36,389 nucleotides of DNA. Source: an uncultured Lachnospiraceae bacterium. GTDB lineage: Bacteria; Bacillota; Clostridia; Lachnospirales; Lachnospiraceae. Location of the stretch: NCBI GenBank assembly GCA_910579395.1, contig CAJTUC010000037.1, positions 1 to 36,389 of the forward strand, written 5' to 3'. How positions within the stretch are numbered: position 1 is the first letter of the stretch; every line of letters starts with the position of its first letter. The notes below the pieces were generated by a model that was given only the letters and a program-made list of their open reading frames with translations, had not been told where the DNA came from and did not search any database. A program made the position numbers and the translations under genes. Positions 1-7,800 of this stretch are shown in pieces.

Positions 1-126
1 AGAAAAAAAACATCCGGGCACTCCTTCGTTGTTATCTCTGTGGTGCGCCACACATGCACAGCACTTCCCATGTCTCGGACAATCATAAGTACACGGGCAC
101 GGTCTTCTGTTATCACAATTTGTCAT
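1..126 (-). CDS. DUF6485 family Cys-rich small protein (C-terminus beyond window)
   Basis: This is the N-terminal part of a short cysteine-rich protein that runs off the left edge. Translating the minus strand from ATG at 124-126 gives MTNCDNRRPCPCTY and then a Cys-rich stretch ending in PGCFF. The pattern CPCTYDC...GKCCACVAHHR...PGCFF matches my memory of DUF6485, a Clostridia family of roughly 60-70 residues of unknown role, possibly metal binding because of its Cys pairs. An in-frame ATG lies two codons upstream (130-132). I prefer 126 because a run of six G's at 134-139 then sits at normal Shine-Dalgarno distance. The function is unknown and the stop codon is not in the window. Confidence 0.72.
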   Translation of the reverse strand, partial: MTNCDNRRPCPCTYDCPRHGKCCACVAHHRDNNEGVPGCFFS

Positions 127-190
127 AAACATTCCCCCCGTATCATACATATCATCTAACATTTATCATCCACCTGCCGCCAGTCAGGTT

Positions 191-199
191 ATTATACCA
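191..199 (-). promoter_or_regulatory. Extended -10 promoter for the DUF6485 gene
   Basis: On the minus strand the sequence TGGTATAAT gives a consensus -10 hexamer (191-196) with the upstream TG of an extended -10. No good -35 hexamer is present 17 bases upstream, which is tolerated in extended -10 promoters. It lies about 65 bases before the DUF6485 start. The rest of 127-257 shows nothing else I can name. Confidence 0.45.
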
Positions 200-257
200 G
201 ATAAATTTTTCAATCGGGGCCGCATGGCGCGGTTCGCATTTTTTCCGGTACAATTTG

Positions 258-422
258 CTAGTACAGCATTGCGTATATAACAGTGAATAATGTGCCTGAT
301 ATTTTTGTCAGGACAAGGCGGAGGAAAGAGGCGATGCGGTGGCATCGTTGATTGACGACAACGCAGTGCTGGCAGAAATAGCAGGTGCAGAATTCACTGC
401 TAATTACGCAATGCTGTACTAG
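258..422. repeat. 165-bp inverted-repeat (MITE-like) element overlapping a stop codon
   Basis: The ends are a near-perfect inverted repeat of about 31 bases: 258-288 against 392-422, with 3 mismatches in the 29 bases from 260 to 288. Weaker complementarity continues inward, for example 289-310 against 370-391, so the element could fold into one long hairpin around a GGCGGAGGAAAGAGGC-containing centre. The right end covers the TAG stop (419-421) of the RsbW-like gene. The layout resembles a non-autonomous miniature element or a structured intergenic repeat. From memory, related GACAAGGCGGAGGAAAGAG-type repeats are scattered in Lachnospiraceae genomes, but I cannot check this. As RNA it may also serve as the 3' end of the NRPS operon. 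Confidence 0.7.
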
Positions 423-826
423 ATATTCTTTTTAATCTTTAAGATATTTTTCCCTTCCCGGTATTCATAGGTGATATCATCCATGCTTTTTTTGACCATA
501 TAGATGCCAAGGCCGCCAATCTGCCGTTCCTCTGCTGAAAGAGTGGTGTCCGGCTCGCTTGCCGCCAGCGGATCGTAAGGGATGCCGTTATCGATAAAGG
601 TAATCACCACCGCCAGCGGATTTTCTATTACCTCAACACGGACAGTTGCGGACCCCACCTCCGGATGATAAGCATAATGGGCAATATTCCCGAACAGCTC
701 ATCGATCGCGATATCTATCTGCATCTGCGCCTTCATGGGACATTCCAGCCTCTCTAACTGTTCGTCCACAAATTCTGTAACCCTCTCAATATTTTCGACT
801 GTTGCGTCAATGATCAATTCCTTCAT
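419..826 (-). CDS. RsbW/SpoIIAB-like serine kinase (anti-sigma type HATPase)
   Basis: A stand-alone GHKL ATPase domain of 135 residues, the size of RsbW/SpoIIAB anti-sigma kinases. Visible motifs are the N-box DELFGN (Glu43, Asn47), the G1 box DNGIP (79-83) and the G2 loop GGLGIYM (104-110). Such proteins bind ATP, sequester a sigma factor or other partner, and phosphorylate a STAS antagonist. An upstream in-frame ATG at 880 lacks a ribosome site. ATG 826 follows AAAGGAGC by about 12 bases and begins MKELIIDA, a typical start for this family. It is the last gene of the NRPS operon, just after the PP2C phosphatase, so the two probably act on the same target. No STAS protein or sigma factor is encoded in the window, so the target is unknown. 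The stop codon lies inside an inverted-repeat element. Confidence 0.88.
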   Translation of the reverse strand: MKELIIDATVENIERVTEFVDEQLERLECPMKAQMQIDIAIDELFGNIAHYAYHPEVGSATVRVEVIENPLAVVITFIDNGIPYDPLAASEPDTTLSAEERQIGGLGIYMVKKSMDDITYEYREGKNILKIKKNI

Positions 827-891
827 CTTTACAACCACGCTCCTTTCCCCTCTCCTTTGCTTTAGGTAATTGCTTTCCATTCAGCTTTCGG

Positions 892-2271
892 TCAGACATC
901 CGCCATTTTCTTTTTGTATTCCACACACAACATGGTAATATCATCGAACTGCTGCGCGCTTCCCACAAATGCATCGATATCCTCTCTCACGGCAGACAAT
1001 AACGCTTCCGGGCTTTTCGCCGCATTCTTTTCCAACACGCCCTCAAGCCTTGCCATTCCATAAAGTTCCTCTTTCCTGTTCGTGGCTTCCGTTACCCCGT
1101 CCGTGTACTGGAATATTTTGTCTCCCGGCGCAAGCTGGAAACTGCCGCATTGATATTTCATATTCTCCATCCCTGCAAGGACAAACCCCGGCCGTATCTT
1201 ATAGGGCTTAAACGGTTCCCCGTCCCTGGAAATAAAAGGAACTTCATGACCCGCATTTACAAAGCAGAATTCGCCCGATACAAGATCAAGAACGCCCTCA
1301 AAAGCGGTAATGAACATCCCTTCATGGTTCGAATCACACAACAGGTCGTTCACCTGGGAAAATACGTCCCCAAGACCGATGCCCGGTTTCGTATGGTCTT
1401 TGATCAGTGTCTTGCCGATTACCATGAACAAAGCGGCCGGAACGCCTTTTCCCGACACATCCGCAATCACAATAGCAAGATGCCGCTCATCCACCATAAA
1501 AAAGTCATAAAAATCTCCTCCCACTTCCCTTGCCGGTGCCATGGAAGCATAGATGTCAAATTCCGGACGTTCCGGGAATGCCGGGAATATACAGGGAAGC
1601 ATGTCCGCCTGAATCCGGTGGGCAACATCAAGTTCCGTCTCGATTCGCTGACGTTCCTCACTGTCTTTCGCCTGCCGCTCCAAAAGCCGTCTGGTCCTTC
1701 CTGCCATTGTAGTACATATGGAAGACAGTCCCCACAAAGCAGCCGCACGGGTCAGCACGAAGAAAACCGTTGCATCATAAAGATTCTGCCGCGTTACTAC
1801 CCTGGGACCCGAATAGTATGCCGCATCCAGCAGAATCTGGTCCCATTCCCCGAAATACATCCCTATGTAAATGGAGCATGAAAACAGAATCTGGGATACG
1901 ACCAGCGTAATCCTCGTCAGATCTTTGGAATAGTAATGGCAGCTCAGCATAAGCGGCAGCGTCCACACCAGCACTCCATGCTTGGGCATGGCGCTGGACA
2001 GGATAAAAACCCCCATGATGGAGCAGAAAAGCACCGCATATTTCACCCATCTCCTGCTGCCCCCCGTCAACCGGCACAGCAGGGAAGGCATCCAGAAGCA
2101 AAGGATGATCATCGGCATCGCCGTATTCATGATCGCCATCGGAACGGTAAAAATACGCAGCAGAGTCAAAATCCATGCCGCCCCACATACAAAACTGCAT
2201 ATTACCAGGCATTTCGCAGCATACCGGTTCGCCTCTGTTTCGTTTTCCATAAATACATTCTGTGCATTCAA
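892..2271 (-). CDS. Membrane-anchored SpoIIE/RsbU-type PP2C phosphatase
   Basis: The 459-residue protein has an N-terminal membrane region (about residues 18-190, roughly six hydrophobic segments), a short helical linker (about 195-222) and a C-terminal SpoIIE/PP2C domain. The metal-binding motifs are intact: GGDFYD (251-256), DVSGKG (271-276), YTDGVTEA (389-396) and FDDIT (442-446). This family removes phosphate from STAS-type antagonists, countering RsbW-like kinases such as the product of the next gene. The membrane domain may sense an envelope signal. The start is TTG at 2269-2271, forming a TTGA overlap with the TGA stop of the PPTase gene and preceded by AGGAG at 9 bases. The out-of-frame ATG at 2265-2267 cannot be used. 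Being in one run with NRPS, exporter and PPTase suggests it regulates or is co-induced with the pathway. Confidence 0.9.
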   Translation of the reverse strand: MNAQNVFMENETEANRYAAKCLVICSFVCGAAWILTLLRIFTVPMAIMNTAMPMIILCFWMPSLLCRLTGGSRRWVKYAVLFCSIMGVFILSSAMPKHGVLVWTLPLMLSCHYYSKDLTRITLVVSQILFSCSIYIGMYFGEWDQILLDAAYYSGPRVVTRQNLYDATVFFVLTRAAALWGLSSICTTMAGRTRRLLERQAKDSEERQRIETELDVAHRIQADMLPCIFPAFPERPEFDIYASMAPAREVGGDFYDFFMVDERHLAIVIADVSGKGVPAALFMVIGKTLIKDHTKPGIGLGDVFSQVNDLLCDSNHEGMFITAFEGVLDLVSGEFCFVNAGHEVPFISRDGEPFKPYKIRPGFVLAGMENMKYQCGSFQLAPGDKIFQYTDGVTEATNRKEELYGMARLEGVLEKNAAKSPEALLSAVREDIDAFVGSAQQFDDITMLCVEYKKKMADV

Positions 2272-2969
2272 ATTCCTATTCTCCTATCCTGTATCTGTAC
2301 GGCCCGCTTCCAAAAGCACACCGCCGCGCAGTATTCTTCCAGCCGGTATTCCCTAAATTCAAATTCTCCGGGACAGAGCGCCCGCGCCTCATCGCTCTTC
2401 CTGCAGACAGCAATTTTTCCCTCCGGTTCAATGGCCATCTCAAAAGCATCCAGCGGAAGCATAAGCCCCGCTCCCACCGCTTTCAGGAAACTTTCCTTTA
2501 ACGTCCACAACCGGAAAAACATCTCATCCTTCCGCCCGCTTCCCTGCTGCCCGGCAATAAAGTCATATTCCTTCCGGGTAAAAAAACGTTTTGCAAGCTC
2601 CAGATCCGCCTTCTGTATCTGCTCGATATCACACCCTGTCTCCACCTCCGCAAACACGGCCAATACCCTGCTGCCGGAATGGGACAGATTAAAATGAATA
2701 TGGGGATACCGGGGCAGATAAGGCTTTCCGTTTTCCCCATAAGACACCACCGCCTCCCGCTCACGCAGTCCGTAAGCGGACAGACCTCTGTCCATCAGAA
2801 TACCCGCCCCCAGAGAAAGCCTTTTATCCTTCCCGAAAATACAGGAATCCACTTTCCTCTGCCGTTCCCGGGACATGGTTTTATAGTATTCGGAAAAAGA
2901 AATCTCATCTTCCAGTTCCCCTGTATCCATCCAGTACAGAGCTGCCCCGCTCCGCTCCTCCGGTTTCAT
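2268..2969 (-). CDS. Sfp-type 4'-phosphopantetheinyl transferase
   Basis: A PPTase of 233 residues, the usual Sfp length, which transfers phosphopantetheine from coenzyme A to the carrier-domain serine of an NRPS. The family motifs are present: GKPY (81-84), NLSHSG (94-99), GCDIEQ (112-117, with metal ligands Asp114 and Glu116), RFFTRKEY, and WTLKES (155-160, with Glu and Lys). Its ATG overlaps the stop of the exporter gene by four bases (ATGA), and its own stop overlaps the TTG start of the phosphatase, so translation is coupled along the operon. It is the obvious activator of the three carrier domains of the adjacent synthetase (Ser512, Ser1546, Ser2574, numbered from the ATG at 13973). Confidence 0.95.
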   Translation of the reverse strand: MKPEERSGAALYWMDTGELEDEISFSEYYKTMSRERQRKVDSCIFGKDKRLSLGAGILMDRGLSAYGLREREAVVSYGENGKPYLPRYPHIHFNLSHSGSRVLAVFAEVETGCDIEQIQKADLELAKRFFTRKEYDFIAGQQGSGRKDEMFFRLWTLKESFLKAVGAGLMLPLDAFEMAIEPEGKIAVCRKSDEARALCPGEFEFREYRLEEYCAAVCFWKRAVQIQDRRIGI

Positions 2970-4816
2970 CCTTCCTGCTCCCTTTCTTTTTTCAATTCTT
3001 TTTTCGGTTCTTTTTTCGGTTCTTCCTTCGCTTCTATTTTCAGTTCCATGATCGAATTATTCATATTCAGCACCCTCATATACTGAAAATCCGACATTAT
3101 TTTTCGAATCAGCGTAATCCCGCCCAGTGCAATTCCTCCGTTTTCCGCTTCGCCCGACTGATATTCCAGCGGATTAAAGGGGATGCCGTCATCCCGTATC
3201 CGGAGAATATAACTGCCGTCCTGAATGGTAAAACCGATGTCAATAAAGTTCTTTTTATCGCCCCGATAACCATAGCGGACGATATTCGCACAGATTTCCT
3301 CAAGAGCCAGTCCGATCAGCCTTGCATCCTTTTCCCGAATACCATTTTCCCCACAAAAAGCAAACAACGCATCCCGAAGCTTTATTACATCTTCCAGATG
3401 GTTTTCTATGGAAAAGTCCAGACAGGTTTCCTCCGTTATCTTTGGAAGCATATACCTGCCGCCGGACGGGAATCTGCCGGTGCGCTGTCCCCACATACGG
3501 TAAAGGACACACAGCAGAATCGTAAAAGCTTCGCTTACGGCCGCAGCCATACACACCCCGGGAAGTCCCACCCAGAATATCCCCGCCAGCGTAAAAGGCA
3601 CGACCACCACAAAGCCCTGTAAGACCGTTATCACCGTAGAAAGCCCCGGTTGTATAATCGTCTGATAATAAGACATCAAAAACTTATTATATACATAAAA
3701 AGGAAAACCGAATGCAAAGATGCGAAGCGCAAGCCTGCTCATCCCAAGCATCTCCCCGCCCGAAATGCCGAACAGACCGGCAATCCACTGCGGGAACAAA
3801 AGAAACAATATTAAAAGGACCGCAATCGTAAGATAGCTGTATGTTAACACTCTCTTACACAGCGCACGAATCCCATAATAATCCTTTTCTCCATAAAGAA
3901 TCCCCGCGATATTGGGAATCAGGCCGATAACGCCTCCCACGCACAGTTCCGCGATCAGCACCGCATTCGCGCACACAGAATAGACCGCCATAGCGTTATT
4001 GCCCAAAAACCGCACGATGGCCGAATTGATGATCACAGACTTCAAAGCGGACATCAGCGTGAAAGCCGCGCTGGGAATTCCCGCTCCCGCCGCCATTTTC
4101 ACATATGTTAGCATGCCTGCCTTTTTCCCGATGGATTTCAACATCTTTCCATATCCCGAAAACCTCAGCATCCTGTGTTTTGACCGAAAGTAAAATATCA
4201 CCGTCACCATGCCCGTAAAATAACCGATCACAGTGGACAGGGCGCTTCCTGCCATTCCCATATGGAAACCCTTTAAGAATAGGATATCCAACGCCAGATT
4301 CACCCCGTTTGCGATCAGAAAAAGAGCGCTCCCCAATTGGGGATGATTGTCCGCATTCATAAAATAACAGAAGATAATTGCAATGGTCAGAATCGGGATC
4401 CCGCCGAAGTTTACCGCAATATAAGGCTCCACCAGCGCCGCCATCCGTTCATTTCCGGCAAGGGCATATGAAAGCATTCCGGGCAGAAAAGGGGTGAACA
4501 GCGCAAAAAAGATGGATATGGCGGCTCCCGCCGCCAGAGAAGCCATAAAGACACCTCCCGCTTCCTCCATCTTCCGCTTTCCCAGAAATACCGCCGCTTC
4601 CGCCGCACCTCCCATAGCCAGCGTCAGCGCGGGCATCTGGAGAAGCAGCAGCACGGGCATGGAAAGCTCAATAGCCGCCATGGCGTCCGGCCCTAAAAGA
4701 TTGCCCACGATCATGCCGTCCACCACATTGCCGAGCTGCATGGCAACAGTCATCAGCACTCCCGGCAGGATATACTGATGAATTTTTTTATGAATCAAAA
4801 AAGCATTTCTCTCCAT
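2966..4816 (-). CDS. MATE exporter fused to a C-terminal GHKL/HATPase domain
   Basis: Residues 1 to about 450 form a MATE-type multidrug/oligosaccharide exporter with about 12 hydrophobic segments, beginning near the family-typical LPGVLMTVAMQLGNVVDG. Residues from about 470 are a GHKL ATPase domain of the RsbW type: N-box EEICANIVRYGY, G1 DDGIPFNP and a G2-like ALGGITLI. The last about 20 residues are a Lys/Glu-rich tail of repeated KEEPKK-like units. The fusion is unusual: a transporter carrying the same kinase fold that is encoded separately at the end of the operon. I chose ATG 4816 because GGGGAA lies just before it and it falls after the NRPS stop; a TTG at 4846 would overlap the NRPS. 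It probably exports the peptide product, and the kinase domain may couple export to the PP2C/RsbW pair (inference). Confidence 0.9.
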   Translation of the reverse strand: MERNAFLIHKKIHQYILPGVLMTVAMQLGNVVDGMIVGNLLGPDAMAAIELSMPVLLLLQMPALTLAMGGAAEAAVFLGKRKMEEAGGVFMASLAAGAAISIFFALFTPFLPGMLSYALAGNERMAALVEPYIAVNFGGIPILTIAIIFCYFMNADNHPQLGSALFLIANGVNLALDILFLKGFHMGMAGSALSTVIGYFTGMVTVIFYFRSKHRMLRFSGYGKMLKSIGKKAGMLTYVKMAAGAGIPSAAFTLMSALKSVIINSAIVRFLGNNAMAVYSVCANAVLIAELCVGGVIGLIPNIAGILYGEKDYYGIRALCKRVLTYSYLTIAVLLILFLLFPQWIAGLFGISGGEMLGMSRLALRIFAFGFPFYVYNKFLMSYYQTIIQPGLSTVITVLQGFVVVVPFTLAGIFWVGLPGVCMAAAVSEAFTILLCVLYRMWGQRTGRFPSGGRYMLPKITEETCLDFSIENHLEDVIKLRDALFAFCGENGIREKDARLIGLALEEICANIVRYGYRGDKKNFIDIGFTIQDGSYILRIRDDGIPFNPLEYQSGEAENGGIALGGITLIRKIMSDFQYMRVLNMNNSIMELKIEAKEEPKKEPKKELKKEREQEG

Positions 4817-4829
4817 ACCGTTCCCCAAA

Positions 4830-7800
4830 TTATATTTTTCCGTCAAAAAATCCCAGCGTTTCCAGCGCCTTCAGCGCATTTCGCAGATAATCCTTATCGG
4901 GCATAGGCCATTTAAAGCCCAGCCTGTAAAGTATTTTGGTCGTAAAGCCGTTATCCGCATCAATATAGGCGCCTCCTGTCTCCTGCGCTCCCGGCAGATA
5001 GGCAATCAGCCCGGATATCAGTTCGTTTTTACGCTCATCCTCCAAAGCCTTTTGCAGGCTCGCCTCAAACTCCTCATCGCTCACCGTTTCTATGGCAATT
5101 CCCAGACTGTTCATCTGCTCTACCACATCCGCCATCTGAATCACATAACTGCTGTAGGCATGGAACACACTGAAATCTCCCCTGGCACCGGCAATCTTTA
5201 CAATGGCTTCCGCCGTAGAATCAATCGGAGAGAACTCCGCCGGCGTATCCAGCAGAGAAACCGGGAATTTCCCAAGGGCCACATATCCCCGCAGAGTGCG
5301 CATAAACCCGTTGGTGACGGAATTGATCTGAAATTCCCCGTCGCTGACGCGGCTCATAAGATTGCCTACCCTGATCACCCGGCCCCGCATGCCTTCCCCG
5401 ACGGCTTCCAAAACCGCCTTCTCCGCCCGGAATTTGGTATCGATATATTTGTTGTTAATGCACTGTCCGAAGTCCAGCTCGTTTTCATGAATTTTCTTTT
5501 CTGCCGGGAATTTCTGCCCCACATTTTCTCCTGCCACGCTTACGGTGGAAATCTGAATCAGCTCTCTTCCCGTTTCGCTGCACAGGCGGATCAGATGAAG
5601 AACCCCCTGATAATTTACCCGTTCCAGCGTATCATCCGCCGAAAAATGCTTTACGCACGCCGCACAGTTTATCACCCGGTCAAAGTCATACTGCTTTAAG
5701 GCTTCCATTTTGTCCGCGTCCGTAATGTCTCCCTCAATGACAACAATCCTGTTTCCGAAAAGTTCCTCGTACGGATTGCTGAAATAATACACAAGCATAC
5801 TTTTCAGCCGCTTTTCCAGCGAAGGGGCATTGCCCTGACGCAGCAGACAATATATGGTATTGTCTGTAGTTTCGATCATGGTCTTTAAAATATGCGCGCC
5901 GAGGAAACCTGTGGCGCCTGTGAGAAGCACGTTGCCGATGTCTGACGGCGTAATCTCATCTACATGCTCTGCTGTGTTCCGCGCCAGAATCCGCCCGGGG
6001 GAATCACTCTCCGGCTCTCCGGCAGGAATCCCTTCTCCGGTATCCCGGCGGGCGTTCCTTCCCTGCACATCCTGACCACCTGTCTGCCCGTCTTCTTCCC
6101 GCCGTTCATCCTGATGTTCCTGCCCGTTCTGACTACTGTCCCCTGTGAGATACCGTTCCAGCGCCAATGGCGTCTTATATTCAAATAAATCTGCATAGGA
6201 CACTCCTATCCCCGCGCTCATGCACTTCATCGCTACCTTGGACGCTGAAAGGGAGGTTCCGCCGTTTTCAAAGAAATCATCTTCGATACCGATTTTGTCC
6301 ACTCCGAGAGCCATGGCGAAAATTTCGCATAATCTACGCTGTAATTCCGTGCGTGGCTCCACATAGTTTTTCTTTTCCAGCGTATAGTCCGGCTCCGGAA
6401 GCGCCCGTTTGTCCACCTTGCCATTATTGGTGAGCGGCAGCTCCGGCAGCTGCATCAGCACACCGGGAACCATATAGGGCGTCAAGTATTTCTGCATAAA
6501 ACAGGTCAGGTTCTGATAATCCACCTGCCGCTCCGCCACAAAGTAGCCGCACAGGAACTGGTCGCCATCCTTTTCTTTCACAAGCACTACGCTTGATTTC
6601 ACAGCAGGGTACCGATTCATCACGTTCTCAATCTCATCCAGTTCCACCCGCAGTCCCCGGAGTTTCACCTGATTGTCCATACGTCCCATGAACTCTACCT
6701 TGCCATGATGATTCCACCTTGCAAGGTCGCCGCTCCGATACGCCCTTCTTCCCTCAAAGGCAATAAATTTGTCCGCCGTCATCTCCGGCTTGCCCACATA
6801 TCCCCGGCCCACTCCGTTTCCGATAATGAGCAGTTCTCCCGGCGCACCCGCCGGAAGAAGATTCCGGTATTTGTCAATTATCATCATTTTGGTATTTGCC
6901 ATAGGCTTTCCGATGGTGATCTTTTCTCCCGTCACCTGCTCAAACGCACATCCGATAGTGGTCTCCGTGGGTCCATACCCGTTAAATACACATGGCGTCG
7001 TTCCGAGGGCCATAATTTTGCCGTAAAGAGCATCGGGAAATGCCTCCGCACCCACATTAAATACTTTTATTTGTGATAATGCTTCCCTCATTTCCGGCAT
7101 ATCGATAATATTCGTAAGGAAAGAAGGCGTACAAGTCATCATATTCACTCCATGCGCCAGAATCAGTTCCGAGAGCGCAAGAGGATTATGGATTTCCTCT
7201 TCGGTTGCCATACATACCGTAATGCCGTGATACAGAGGGATACACTCCTCCAGTATGGACACGTCAAAGGTAATGGCTGCAAAAGCCAGAGATACCGCAG
7301 CATTATGCACATAGGACTGTGCTTCCACATTAAAAGGATTGTCATCCACATAGTTCACCAGATTGTGGTGCTCGATCATCACGCCTTTGGGCTTTCCTGT
7401 GGAACCGGAAGTATAAATGCAGTAGCACAGATTTTCCGGACGGATATTAACCCGGGGATTCCGGATATCTCCCCCTTCCGCCAGAAGTTCTTCCAGACTG
7501 AGGGCTTTCGCTGTAAGCCGGTCAACAAGCCGGCTGCGTTGGCTGATCAGTTCCTTCGGCATGATCACATACGCCGCGCCGGAATCCTCCAGTATATAGG
7601 AAATCCGCTCATCGGGATATTCCGGATCAATCGGCACAAAAGCCCCTCCCGCTTTCATGATTCCCTGTCTTACGGCATAAACATCCGCCGTCCGGGGCAT
7701 CATCACACCCACCATCCCATCGGTTTTCAGTCCTATATCCAACAGATAGTTGGCAATCCGGTTGGCATTTTCATTCAGTTCCCGGAAAGTCCGCGTCTCT

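Noticed and set aside
1150..1881. Long plus-strand frame opposite the phosphatase gene
   Set aside because: Antisense shadow of the SpoIIE gene: His/Arg/Pro-rich composition, no ribosome site.
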